Positions 9,291-17,865 of a stretch of 64,000 nt of DNA are shown here, one piece after another (position 1 is the stretch's first letter; every line of letters starts with the position of its first letter). The DNA is from Vibrio gazogenes. Lineage in GTDB: Bacteria > Pseudomonadota > Gammaproteobacteria > Enterobacterales > Vibrionaceae. The notes below the pieces were generated by a model. The model was not told the DNA's origin. It saw nothing but the letters and a program-made list of their open reading frames with translations, and did no database searches. The stretch is taken from positions 930,001 to 994,000 of the forward strand of contig NZ_CP092588.1 of assembly GCF_023920225.1 (NCBI RefSeq), given 5' to 3'. Position numbers and translations under genes: made by a program.

Positions 9291-9704
9291 TCACCCGGCC
9301 AGCTTTTCGAACTCATGCGTAGCAGCAATTTGTAAGAAATGTGAACGGTTTTTGTACTCTGGATGTACCTTGACCAAATCATCGATCTTTTTCAGGTAAA
9401 GGGTCGGGAGCGTTGCATTAATCTTAATGGATTTCCCCAAAAACGGCTCAACATCAATATCAACAACAGCCCAAGCCCACCCGAGATATTCCGGGTCTTT
9501 TTGCCACGTCGAAAGATCACCAGCTTTCGGTGGTAATTTACCGTGTTCAGCCAAATCTTCTAAATAAAACTCAGCAGCGTCTTTTGCGTTTAACAATGCT
9601 TCATCCAAGGTATCTCCGGCTGAGAAACATCCGGGTAAATCGGGAAACGTCACGCCGTAAGCATGTTCCTTATCGCCGGTATCAATTGCAATGGGATATA
9701 ACAT
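9291..9704 (-). CDS. hicB: HicB family antitoxin
   Basis: 137 residues. The N-terminal half is the partially degraded RNase H-like HicB fold (YGVTFPDLPGCFSAGDTLDE, then ALLNAKDAAEFYLEDL), and the C-terminal part (SIKINATLPTLYLKKIDDLV) looks like the ribbon-helix-helix/HTH DNA-binding tail of longer HicB proteins. It should bind and neutralise HicA and repress the pair. hicA lies 59 bp upstream in the same direction. Confidence 0.93.
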   Translation of the reverse strand: MLYPIAIDTGDKEHAYGVTFPDLPGCFSAGDTLDEALLNAKDAAEFYLEDLAEHGKLPPKAGDLSTWQKDPEYLGWAWAVVDIDVEPFLGKSIKINATLPTLYLKKIDDLVKVHPEYKNRSHFLQIAATHEFEKLAG

Positions 9705-9763
9705 AATGTTCGCTCCTACGTATCCTACTTTCGGTTATCAGTGATAAGTGCAACCAAGAGGAT

Positions 9764-9943
9764 TTACAGCCCCGCCTGTCTCTTTATTTTGTTGACCAAC
9801 CCAATTTTTAAATCTTTTTTGGGATGTGGAACAATGATCGGATCATCATGAGCTAGATGTCGGAACTTGTGATGACTTCCTCTGACACTGACTAACTCCC
9901 ACCCGTTCTTTTTCAAGAGATTAATTAAGTCTGCACTTTTCAC
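9764..9943 (-). CDS. hicA: HicA family mRNA interferase toxin
   Basis: 59-residue protein: a small double-stranded-RNA-binding-fold toxin that cleaves mRNA. Seen: KKNGWELVSVRGSHHKF, with the catalytic-type His in GSHHKF, then DPIIVPHPKKDLKIGL, the standard HicA pattern. I read a GTG start at 9943 because AGGAGA stands four bases upstream and the frame ends cleanly at TAA. Order hicA-hicB is the usual one. Confidence 0.9.
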   Translation of the reverse strand: MKSADLINLLKKNGWELVSVRGSHHKFRHLAHDDPIIVPHPKKDLKIGLVNKIKRQAGL

Positions 9944-10056
9944 TGAATCTCCTATTTTTTAACACGGAGTTATTATAACCCCCCGAGGATAAATAAGCAC
10001 ATTAAAATAACCCTAATAACCCCGAAGCAATCTACCCCTTCAATGCAACAGATTAA

Positions 10057-10115
10057 AATCCATATCGCTGCTTTTCCCGAGGCACTTCACACCGATGCAT
10101 CGTTCATGCTGTCAC
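10057..10115 (+). repeat. 59-bp imperfect direct repeat, copy 2
   Basis: Partner of 5962-6020. Identical over the first 25 bases and again in two later blocks; the middle 14 bases differ. Together the two copies bracket the IS630 element, the broken membrane gene and HicAB. Confidence 0.75.
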
Positions 10116-10142
10116 TCACACCGACTGTGTGATTGAGGCTGC

Positions 10143-10179
10143 AAAAAAGAAAAAGCCGCGGATACATATCTACGGCCTT
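10143..10179 (-). terminator. Hairpin with U-rich tail, probable terminator
   Basis: On the minus strand an imperfect stem AAGGCCGTAGATA/TATCCGCGGCTT with a 2-base loop is followed by TTTTTCTTTTTT. It lies about 170 bases downstream of the small gene ending at 10346. A related hairpin is at 11155-11182. Confidence 0.55.
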
Positions 10180-10345
10180 GAATGTCTCGCCTTACCAAGA
10201 AATAGGCAGCAAGCCCTGAATCGTTTTATGATTGAATTTGACGACTATGTGTCGGATTACATGTCACGACTGGCACCATGCTCTCGTTTGTATGTTTAGT
10301 TCCCAATGTTGAAATAACAGAAAAACGGAACATAACCGCGAACCT

Positions 10346-10627
10346 TTAACAAATCGATATGACTCGATTTTCTAATACGGTGTTCGCTCCCGCACGCTCA
10401 ATGATTTTTAACAACACCGATTGAATCGCTTCGTCTTCTCTGACGTCTTTATCACTCGTGAATCGTTGTATTTGAGGTTCGCCATTCTCTTCAGATAAAA
10501 AGGTGATCGCAACTTCCGTCGCCATATCTGCCGTTTTACCGAAATACTCTACGGAGATTTGCGGATAACCGTTGAACCCCCTTTGTACGCGTTTCAGTAT
10601 GCGTTTTTTCGCTTTATCCACATTCAT
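10346..10627 (-). CDS. Small conserved-looking protein of unknown function
   Basis: 93 residues from the ATG at 10627, chosen because AAGGA lies seven bases upstream. Soluble, mixed alpha/beta, N-terminus very basic (MNVDKAKKRILKRVQRG), later acidic (TSDKDVREDEAIQ), no signal peptide. I believe similar short proteins occur in other marine gammaproteobacteria but cannot name a family. The same frame stays open upstream of 10627 for about 60 codons (including RFGHYDGFDDFIRGYCERVG), which may be the decayed tail of another gene. Confidence 0.6.
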   Translation of the reverse strand: MNVDKAKKRILKRVQRGFNGYPQISVEYFGKTADMATEVAITFLSEENGEPQIQRFTSDKDVREDEAIQSVLLKIIERAGANTVLENRVISIC

Positions 10628-10915
10628 CAGTGAATCCTTTTTGGTAGCTGAGCTAAAAAATATGTGGATGTAGCACCATCCCACTGTCACCAATCGTTCG
10701 CCAACTCTCTCGCAATAACCTCTGATGAAGTCATCGAATCCATCATAATGTCCGAAGCGACAAAAGTATGCATCTTTTCTGGCATCAACACATAAGTCGA
10801 GATCGTCATCAATACTTATCTACCGACAAGCTATTGCCATACTGACCTTTTCTCTTCAGCACTTAACGCTTAGACGACTGATGGTGGTACACAGCTCTAG
10901 ACTAGCGTTTTCTCG

Positions 10916-11014
10916 TTATGCTGGTTTTTCAACACGATCACCATGACTTGGTGGCGTAGATGTGACAACGAAATGTAGATCGGTATGACCACGATTACTC
11001 AATTGGTGAGGTAT
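10916..11014 (-). pseudogene. Cupin-domain protein, C-terminal fragment
   Basis: The last 32 residues of a minus-strand frame (from IPHQLSNRGHTDLHFVVTST through PPSHGDRVE) read like the C-terminal end of mannose-6-phosphate-isomerase-type single-domain cupins. The upstream part of the frame does not look like a cupin and includes a 13-bp tandem duplication (GTTGCTAAAGCTT twice near 11047-11072). Probably a fragment left by rearrangement. Confidence 0.5.
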
Positions 11015-11154
11015 GTCTTTCCTTGGCTTTCTTATTTCAGTTTTTTTGTTGCTAAAGCTTGTTGCTAAAGCTTCTCGCTGTTTGAGAAACATAAAGAAGT
11101 TACTTTGACTGATGAATGGGTTAACTTCACCATTTTTTGTCACGAAGAACAGAC

Positions 11155-11182
11155 AAGGCCGCAGACGGATATCTACGGCCTT
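11155..11182. repeat. Hairpin related to 10153-10179
   Basis: AAGGCCG...CGGCCTT, a perfect 7-bp outer stem with an AGA/TCT inner pairing, sharing GGCCGTAGATAT with the hairpin at 10153-10179. There is no clear T-run on either side. It is about 115 bases downstream of the xylanase stop. Confidence 0.5.
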
Positions 11183-11296
11183 AAAGTGGGAGTAAGTCAG
11201 AAATGGGGGACTATCTAACTGTCGCTCTCCCTCGTGAATATAGTTGGTACTTTTATGATCGGTACTTGTGGGCGAAAAATGTTTCGCCCACACTGC

Positions 11297-12973
11297 CTAT
11301 GGCGCGACTGCTTTACCACTGTATCGATCAATCCGTCCGGGGCATAACCCCTTCGCTCTCAAATTACGGGCAATTTGTGCAACGGCGTTGTTAGTGTTGC
11401 TGTAGCCATCGTGCATTAAAATGATCTGCCCGTTTTGCAGTCGATTCGCTGCATTCACAATAGCGCTGGTGCTCGCGTTGTTCCAGTCTTTGGAATCTAC
11501 ATCCCAAGTGACTACGTGCATACCAAGATTTTGTGCTGCCTGCTGAATCGTTGAGTTCACTTCACCATATGGCGGACGATACAAAGTCGGTGCTGGCGCC
11601 CCGGCATTTTGGATCGCCTGACTGGTTCGGCTTAGCTCATTGATGATTTGTTGATAGCTGTAATTCGACATGTGAGGATGGGTATAGCTGTGGTTTTGAA
11701 CTTCACCCACCTCTTTCATTTGGGATATCCGCCACGAGTTGTTACTGACGCGCTGCCCCCAAGCAAACCATGTTACCGGTTTAAGGTTATTTTGTTTCAG
11801 AAGGTTGACGAGTGTCCCAGTATTGCTGGTAGGGCCGTCATCGAAAGTGATACCGACATAACCCTTGCACGTGTTGTTATTGCCTCCGTTACCACCGTTG
11901 CCAGAGCAGTTGCCGCTAAAGCAATCGTCGGTATTACCAAAGCCAATAACACCATTACAGTCCATGTTTTCAGAGTATGAGCCACCACCGCACTTACCAT
12001 TGTCATAAGTAGAGGTGTTGTATTCCATATCTTCAGCTTGTCGGGTTTCACCGTTGACATAGACCCAGTCTAAGACGACATCACGGCCATTGGTATCATT
12101 GTCATACTGAACTTGTATATCCCCAGCAGCTTTCCCCTTATAAGTGTACTCTTGATAACTGTTGCTTAGATTCCAGCTAGCGACCGCAGTGCCGCTAATC
12201 AGTAGGTTAATGTGCTCTTGGCCACTGATGCCCATTGCGCGGACCACAATATCGGTACTGCTCGAGCCGACATCACCGCCGCCATTATCACCGCCGCCAG
12301 TGCTGCCCAGCGTGATGTTCGAGCTACCACTGCTTTGATAACCTTCGGTCGCCATCACCATATAATTGAATTTTCCGAGGTTTAAGCCTTTGCTGGCCCA
12401 AGCATCAAAGTGATTGCCAGTGGTAATCGTCCCACCCGTGCGTTTTTGCTGACGCACACTCCAGTATTGATAGAATGTGGATCTGTCCCCTTCAATCGAG
12501 GGCTTGTCTACCCGCAGGGTGCGATAGATATCGTAGGTGCCGCCGTCAGTATTCACGGTGCCGTAATAGGTCCCGTTTGTACCGGGTCGATAGCTGCCCC
12601 AGTTATCAACGATGTAATACTCAACCAGCGGATTGGTTGTCCAGCCGTACAGCGCTAGGTAGCCGTTGCCGGAAGGGTTAAAAGTACCTGAATATTTCAC
12701 GGCGCGTCGGCCGCCCGGGTTCCAACCTTTACCGCCAACCCAGTTGCCGGTGTTGTGCCATTGTGAGCTGTAATTTCCGCCATCTCCCAATGTCATAGAA
12801 ACGGTACCTGGTGCATCAGTCCAGAATGAATAGTAGTAACCATTTTGGGTGCCGGTTTCGTTTGAGGTGAGGGTTTTTGCCTCACTGGCAGTTGCCGACA
12901 AAACGCCCGCAGTTACGGTCAGAATAGTCAAAAATTTTTTTGCACGAGTGGTCGTCGTTTTCACTATGGCCAT
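11297..12973 (-). CDS. Secreted trimodular xylan-degrading enzyme: GH11 xylanase, CBM60, CE4 deacetylase
   Basis: 558 residues. Signal peptide about 1-32. GH11 endo-1,4-beta-xylanase about 35-222, with nucleophile Glu118 (NPLVEYYIVDNWG) and acid/base Glu210 (MATEGYQSSG). After a Gly/Ser linker comes a carbohydrate-binding module about 240-346 (IVVRAMGISGQEHINL, RQAEDMEYNT) that matches CBM60, a calcium-dependent xylan/galactan binder. A Cys/Gly/Asn-rich linker leads to a CE4 (NodB) polysaccharide deacetylase about 369-550: TFDDG (Asp378/379), NHSYTHPH (His428/432), RPPYGE and LMHDG. The same layout is known from Cellvibrio Xyn11-type enzymes. It should cut xylan and remove acetyl groups from it. 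The gene stands alone. Confidence 0.93.
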   Translation of the reverse strand: MAIVKTTTTRAKKFLTILTVTAGVLSATASEAKTLTSNETGTQNGYYYSFWTDAPGTVSMTLGDGGNYSSQWHNTGNWVGGKGWNPGGRRAVKYSGTFNPSGNGYLALYGWTTNPLVEYYIVDNWGSYRPGTNGTYYGTVNTDGGTYDIYRTLRVDKPSIEGDRSTFYQYWSVRQQKRTGGTITTGNHFDAWASKGLNLGKFNYMVMATEGYQSSGSSNITLGSTGGGDNGGGDVGSSSTDIVVRAMGISGQEHINLLISGTAVASWNLSNSYQEYTYKGKAAGDIQVQYDNDTNGRDVVLDWVYVNGETRQAEDMEYNTSTYDNGKCGGGSYSENMDCNGVIGFGNTDDCFSGNCSGNGGNGGNNNTCKGYVGITFDDGPTSNTGTLVNLLKQNNLKPVTWFAWGQRVSNNSWRISQMKEVGEVQNHSYTHPHMSNYSYQQIINELSRTSQAIQNAGAPAPTLYRPPYGEVNSTIQQAAQNLGMHVVTWDVDSKDWNNASTSAIVNAANRLQNGQIILMHDGYSNTNNAVAQIARNLRAKGLCPGRIDRYSGKAVAP

Positions 12974-13026
12974 TTTTATTCTCCAGTTTTACCTCTCAAC
13001 CAATACGACTTACAAAGGTTGGGCCG

Positions 13027-13070
13027 TTAAGTACAGTTTGTTTTTAAGTACAATCTGTTTTTTAAGTACA
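13027..13070. repeat. Three direct repeats of TTAAGTACA upstream of the xylanase gene
   Basis: TTAAGTACA occurs at 13027, 13044 and 13062, spaced 17 and 18 bases apart, with TTTGTTTT-like spacers. It lies 54-97 bases upstream of the xylanase ATG on the minus strand, where a regulator could bind an array of sites. Confidence 0.5.
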
Positions 13071-14019
13071 ACTCATGTTCTTGCAAGCAAGTTTCTGTTT
13101 GACTTAACACACTGCTTTTATTATTAAAAAGAGTTAAGTGATAAATATTTTAGAAGCTACACCCCCGAATAGACAATGCAATTTATCTCAAAGTTGAACG
13201 CGCTCAAAATAAAAATTAATTTAATAATGCAGTTATGAAAAAAAATAACAAAACCATTCAATTTAAATAATCAACCCTTGAGGATAAATTATTATCCAAC
13301 CCTGTTATTGTTAAATTTTAAAAAACCAGCATACCTGTCATTAACTTAACGTAAAAGTCGTGTTATGCCCATATTAACTGGCTAAAACCGTAGACCAAAT
13401 CGTGTAACACACACAACAAATAATTATTTTTCAATTAGTTACATGAATAACCCGTTAGTTATACTTGCCCAAATTTGCCTTATAACTTTCTATTTTAGAT
13501 TGCATTCCCGCTCTTTTCTCTTTGAGACAATCACACATCACTTCGATTAATTAATTTCTTTATAATTCTAATTTTATAATAAATTCATTGAATTCAAAGT
13601 TCTCTTTACAAAATTACCAATTTTAGAATACAATTATCATATAAACCACCCTAATTTTTTGAATAAGGTTCAATATAGTCTATTTGCCATTATTTATAAG
13701 AACCAACTGATTCAAATATATATTTTCTGCAATATGCACATTTAAAATTGAATTCGATTCCAATCTTATTTATCGTTCTCTCCACATTCTCGCGTATTCT
13801 TCGAATTCTTTAACTTTTTAGGATCGATGACATACCTGACATAACAAGTCATCATCAGTGATATTTCCTTTAAATTTATTTTATGGGCGACGGCTTGGCC
13901 GCTGAAATGCTTTTTATAGCGCGGTGCCGTTCACGAATATAGAAGTAAATAAAACCAGACCTCCTAGATGGAGGTGCCCTATAGTATTGTTAGGAATGGG
14001 TATTGTTGGGAATACCGCT
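13071..14019. other. Long AT-rich spacer with no gene
   Basis: Nearly 1 kb, strongly AT-rich with many stops in all frames. It holds the upstream region of the xylanase gene. No convincing gene, RNA or repeat seen beyond the triplet at 13027-13070. Confidence 0.5.
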
Positions 14020-14310
14020 TTACAGGAACTTCACTCGCTCATCGATACATTCGTCAGAACCCATTGCGAACTCGCGACATATCCAAGGTCGGTTTTCATA
14101 AATCGAGCACATTAAAGTTTCTCGATCTAAAGCAGCACACCAACCGTCATCAAGTCGCATCATGGTCTCACCGCCATATTGGTCACGTTCGATAAATCGT
14201 TCCGGCACACCCGTGTCTGATATGATCATCACTTCAAGACGGCAACAGCATGCTTCGCAGTTTGAGCAAGATACATTTGAAGAAGAAATATTTTTAGTGG
14301 GTATAATCAT
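14020..14310 (-). CDS. YkgJ family cysteine cluster protein
   Basis: 96 residues with the cysteine pattern of the YkgJ/CxxCxxCC family: CSNCEACCCRLEV at 15-27, then CAALD, CSIYENRPWICREF and a last Cys in SDECIDE. Such proteins are thought to bind a metal or iron-sulphur cluster; their role is not established. It is a single gene on the minus strand. Confidence 0.85.
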   Translation of the reverse strand: MIIPTKNISSSNVSCSNCEACCCRLEVMIISDTGVPERFIERDQYGGETMMRLDDGWCAALDRETLMCSIYENRPWICREFAMGSDECIDERVKFL

Positions 14311-14466
14311 GAGTAACTACAATTGGGTCAATGGTGCATGATACCGTAAATTTAAGACAAATGCCGCTGGGCTGCATCAATCACGCAATATTCCACAGCA
14401 CTTTCATGTTGAGGTTTCGGAACAAACGTCACCGTCACGCAAAGATGATCAATGCCAATCCCGGCA

Positions 14467-14670
14467 TTACATGCCCTTCTTCCTGCGATGAGTCACCTGC
14501 TCACCAGCAATGCCCCAGTTATCGGTTTCCACTTCATCAATTACGACCACTGTGGTCGCCGGGTTTTTATTCAACACCCGCTCAAGTAATTCTGTCACAC
14601 CGGCAATCAGCTCTCCCTTCTGCTCAGCGGTTGCACCTTCTTTTGTGATTTTAATATTGACGTATGGCAT
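14467..14670 (-). CDS. 4-oxalocrotonate tautomerase family protein
   Basis: 67 residues. The start is the ATG at 14670 with AAGGAG seven bases upstream, which puts the catalytic Pro at position 2 (MPYVNIKITKEG) as required in this family. The C-terminal half VVVIDEVETDNWGIAGE is also typical. Family members tautomerise keto-enol acids; the substrate here is unknown. Confidence 0.88.
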   Translation of the reverse strand: MPYVNIKITKEGATAEQKGELIAGVTELLERVLNKNPATTVVVIDEVETDNWGIAGEQVTHRRKKGM

Positions 14671-14777
14671 CAATGTTCTCCTTAAAATATCGTGATTATC
14701 TGATTCACTGGAAATCTAGGCATGTAGCGAATCATTTCCGTATGCAGTGATTGGCTATTCTGCGCCTGATTTATATT

Positions 14778-15671
14778 TTATGCCTTGTGTTTTATAAAGT
14801 AATAGCGACCTAAAATCACCATTAAAATCCCACCCAGCACTAAAATCGCTGACATGATAAGACGAGAAGTAATCACTTCAGATACAAATATAACCCCACC
14901 AAAAGTCGCAATCACCGGGACAGCTAATTGGAGCACAGCGGCTTGTATCGAGGAGAGGCCGCTCAGCGCGATATACCAAAGCGTGTAACCAATCCCTGAG
15001 GTGATACCACCGGATATAATCGCTAACCATATTCCTGCTGATGAATAACCGGTATGGCGTATTGTGATGAGGGTTAGGATGATCACCAGCGGAACAGACC
15101 TGAAAAAATTATAGGCGGTATCCAGCAGCGGATTTTTCGAAGCTCGGCCTTTCAGGGTATAAATCCCCCATGCAACGCCAGATGTCGCCATCAGTAAAAA
15201 ACCCGACAAGGATGGTGCGGTGACTCCCGGGAGAATCAAATAAACAAACCCTGCAAAAGCTGTCGTGATACCTAACCACTCCATAACATGTAATCTGGTA
15301 CCAGAGACAAGGGAGTGCAATATCATGGTAATTTGAACGGCGCCGAATAGAATCAGCGCACCGGTTCCGGTGTCTAACGAGATATATGCATAGGAAAAGG
15401 TCACCGCATATAGAAATAACATCAAACTGGCAGTCCAACTCCCTTTCGGACGGGCGCCCTGCGTCGGGGAGTCGGTATTCTTTTGCGTGGTGAGGACAAT
15501 CAAGAAAAGCACAACAGCACCGGATAGTAACCGAATCGCCGTAAAGCTTGACGCATCAATGGCTTCATGACCCAATGCTAATCGACATAGTACCGAGTTA
15601 GCAGCAAAAGCAATTAATGCTAACCCAGTCAGTATGGCTATTTTAAAAAGTGAATGATTGATGATGAACAA
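14778..15671 (-). CDS. DMT/EamA family transporter
   Basis: 297 residues, about ten hydrophobic segments in two EamA repeats (N-terminal half from LTGLALIAFAANSVLCRLAL; second half begins near GFLLMATSGVAWGIYTLKGR). Such carriers export or import small metabolites such as amino acids. Start is uncertain: the frame opens at TTG 15671, but AAGGA directly abuts it, so a non-AUG codon a few residues later is possible. No neighbour explains the substrate. Confidence 0.85.
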   Translation of the reverse strand: MFIINHSLFKIAILTGLALIAFAANSVLCRLALGHEAIDASSFTAIRLLSGAVVLFLIVLTTQKNTDSPTQGARPKGSWTASLMLFLYAVTFSYAYISLDTGTGALILFGAVQITMILHSLVSGTRLHVMEWLGITTAFAGFVYLILPGVTAPSLSGFLLMATSGVAWGIYTLKGRASKNPLLDTAYNFFRSVPLVIILTLITIRHTGYSSAGIWLAIISGGITSGIGYTLWYIALSGLSSIQAAVLQLAVPVIATFGGVIFVSEVITSRLIMSAILVLGGILMVILGRYYFIKHKA

Positions 15672-15732
15672 TCCTTATACACAACAACCTTATCAATATA
15701 GTGCTTTGTTATAACACAACTTTCAGTAATGG

Positions 15733-16245
15733 CTATCTGACGAGCCACCCTTTTGCATCAACACGCTGTTCGAAGGTTTCTCGTGACCGTTTAGGATTAT
15801 GTGTGATGCAGTAACCAAATAGCGACTCAACCCCAAAAGCAGCAACACATTCATACTGATTTGGAGCAACTTGGCGAACAGCGACAGCCGTTTCTTTTTC
15901 AGGCCAATAATGCATTGCGTCTACGGTTCCTTGATAAGGCGAGTCACCATGACGCACATGCATGTTTGCTTGATTACGGACTTGCCAATTCAGTTGAGGC
16001 ATACAAGTTTTGAGTCGCGATTCATACGCCGAATAGGTATTGGGATTCGGCTCGTGAGGGTCAAAGTAGATCACATCGACATCATTCAAAGGCGTCGATA
16101 CATTGAAATCATGCAATGCATCCCAAACTAAATTTCGAACGAAACCCGCTGCGATATAGCACTGGGGCAACCCCAATTGAGACACGTAATTGAGTGCCTC
16201 AACCCGGATTGGATCTTGCCTGATGAGTTCGACGACTTTGTCCAT
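15733..16245 (-). CDS. Nucleotidyltransferase family protein (NTP_transf_6 type)
   Basis: 170 residues. Carries AAGFVRNLVWDALH near residue 32 and the metal-binding pair in NDVDVIYFDP near 54, both typical of this nucleotidyltransferase-fold family of unknown substrate. The C-terminus has SRETFEQRVDAKGW, also conserved. Single gene between an EamA transporter and a small remnant. Confidence 0.85.
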   Translation of the reverse strand: MDKVVELIRQDPIRVEALNYVSQLGLPQCYIAAGFVRNLVWDALHDFNVSTPLNDVDVIYFDPHEPNPNTYSAYESRLKTCMPQLNWQVRNQANMHVRHGDSPYQGTVDAMHYWPEKETAVAVRQVAPNQYECVAAFGVESLFGYCITHNPKRSRETFEQRVDAKGWLVR

Positions 16246-16266
16246 ACTCGCGTTAACCCTGTCCGT

Positions 16267-16437
16267 TTACATTTCCTTGAGTTTAACGTGAATTTCCATT
16301 TCTACATATCCATCCACTCTCGCATCGTTCAGATAACGTTCTAACATTGGGAAATTATCGGGTTCATCGCTGCGCTGTGAAGCAAAAAACCGCAACACGC
16401 GCAGCTTTGTGAAAGCGCAGCCATAACGAAAAAGCCA
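16267..16437 (-). pseudogene. Short frame, likely C-terminal remnant of an unrecognised gene
   Basis: 56 codons ending QRSDEPDNFPMLERYLNDAR and VDGYVEMEIHVKLKEM. The composition looks like a real protein end, but there is no ribosome site before the only ATG (16437) and the first residues look random. I cannot name the family. Confidence 0.35.
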
Positions 16438-16502
16438 TCGCTATGGCTACGATTGTTATACGTTTTTCGAAACCACGGTTGAGCCGTTCGTATATGATGC
16501 GA

Positions 16503-17120
16503 CTAAAGCCGGACACCGCATGACTTTAGAGCTTGCTCACATTGGGCAGCGTTTTTAAACTGAATGGCTGTCATACCAACTGATTCTGCGCCTTTGACAT
16601 TGTATGGCATGTCATCGATGAACACCGTTTCTGAAGCCTTTAAGCCATATTGAGAAAGCAGTGACCGGTAAATTTCCGGCTGAGGCTTCAATAAACCAAC
16701 TTCCGCAGAAACTGTCGCCCCGTCGAACAAATCCCAGAACGTGTAGGTTGCTTTTAGGTAAGAGATAATTTCATGAACATTGTCGGTTAACGCCAGAACA
16801 TGATAGCCAGCAGATTTACAGCGTTTAATCAAGTCAACTGAGCCGTAGATGAGAATCTGTGTCTGTTTCACATAATAGAACAGCCGTTCACATTCTAACG
16901 CCGTTAACCCCAGCGTTTCCTTATACTGAGCTTTTGCCTCATTTTCAGTAATCAAACCTTTATTCAAACTTAACCAAGTTTCTGACTGAAATATTGACTT
17001 AGCTTGCTCTTCAGCGGCATCGCTGTCATCAAAAGTGAGCCTGATAATCGCCAAAGGATCCCAGCGAACCACAACATTACCGATGTCAAAAACGACGTTT
17101 TTAATATGAACAGCAGTCAT
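16503..17120 (-). CDS. HAD family hydrolase (YihX-like)
   Basis: 205-residue haloacid-dehalogenase phosphatase. Motif I VVFDIGNVVVRWD (nucleophile Asp12, with Gly-Asn in place of the usual second Asp, as in the YihX group), motif II ALTDN, motif III Lys in GLLKPQPEIY and motif IV FIDDMPYNVKGA. YihX-like enzymes dephosphorylate small sugar phosphates such as glucose-1-phosphate. The substrate is not fixed by context. Confidence 0.9.
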   Translation of the reverse strand: MTAVHIKNVVFDIGNVVVRWDPLAIIRLTFDDSDAAEEQAKSIFQSETWLSLNKGLITENEAKAQYKETLGLTALECERLFYYVKQTQILIYGSVDLIKRCKSAGYHVLALTDNVHEIISYLKATYTFWDLFDGATVSAEVGLLKPQPEIYRSLLSQYGLKASETVFIDDMPYNVKGAESVGMTAIQFKNAAQCEQALKSCGVRL

Positions 17121-17485
17121 TATGTACTCCTTTTACATCACAGTTTTTATACGATTCATTCCAATCTGCGAATCTGTTACCCATGCATTATTCGCAGCAT
17201 TTGCTGCTATTCATCCTTTGACGACCAACGCACTGTCACAACCCGGACTGACATATGGGTCTGATTGAACTCTTTCCTTCACTGTACCTGCTTTTGTTCG
17301 GTACCGACAATCCTTCATCTATCGTCAGCCATCATCAGCAAGAAGAAATAGGCAACACTCACGGATCTGGTCCGAAAGCTCTGTTAACGAAGGGGAGCAG
17401 GTTAGTTCAACCCAATAGATGACTTAGTTTATCGAATGTAGACGCGTAATAAGACCCGGATGTTGAGTCTTTGCTTGCAACAGTG
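17121..17485. other. Spacer without a supported gene
   Basis: Between the HAD gene and the second srl set. A 54-codon plus-strand frame from ATG 17256 has no ribosome site and no recognisable content. Nothing else seen. Confidence 0.4.
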
Positions 17486-17845
17486 TTAACCAAATACGAT
17501 TTCATCACCAACATGTATGACGTTCGGGCAATGACCGATTACATGAACAGTCCCTGGTTGTTCCGGTTCCAGTTGACCATCAAATTTAATCGTTATATGG
17601 CCTAAATTGGCCAAGTTCTGGCTTACCGCACTCCCGACTGCCGTGACGATAAAGTCTTTATCTGCAATCAGTAATGTGCTTTGGGTTGTAATTACGCCGA
17701 CATGCTGCCCTTGATCATGAATAAAGCAGTAGTCTTTCACGTCTTCTGGCGCAGTTTGGTTAAACAAAATGATCATATTTTCTTGTAACGCTTCGTTCGC
17801 TAGCATGCCTATCTCAGTGATTGTGGCTTTGAATTGGAAAGTCAT
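17486..17845 (-). CDS. PTS glucitol/sorbitol-specific EIIA, second copy
   Basis: 119 residues of the GutA/SrlB family, which carries the phosphate from HPr to EIIB of the sorbitol PTS. The phosphorylation-site histidine is in DYCFIHDQG near residue 43. I chose ATG 17845 with AGG seven bases upstream; ATG 17848 directly before it is the alternative. Last gene of the second srlA-E-B set. An imperfect duplication of CCTATTGATAAA lies between it and the preceding gene. Confidence 0.9.
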   Translation of the reverse strand: MTFQFKATITEIGMLANEALQENMIILFNQTAPEDVKDYCFIHDQGQHVGVITTQSTLLIADKDFIVTAVGSAVSQNLANLGHITIKFDGQLEPEQPGTVHVIGHCPNVIHVGDEIVFG

Positions 17846-17865
17846 CATTCGACCTATTGATAAAC

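Noticed and set aside
5625..10900. Segment of small genes and repeats as an integron cassette array
   Set aside because: Only two copies of the 59-bp repeat, not between each gene, and no attC-like core sites or integrase seen.
17256..17420. Short plus-strand frame beginning MGLIELFPSLYLLL
   Set aside because: No ribosome site, no known similarity, only 54 codons.
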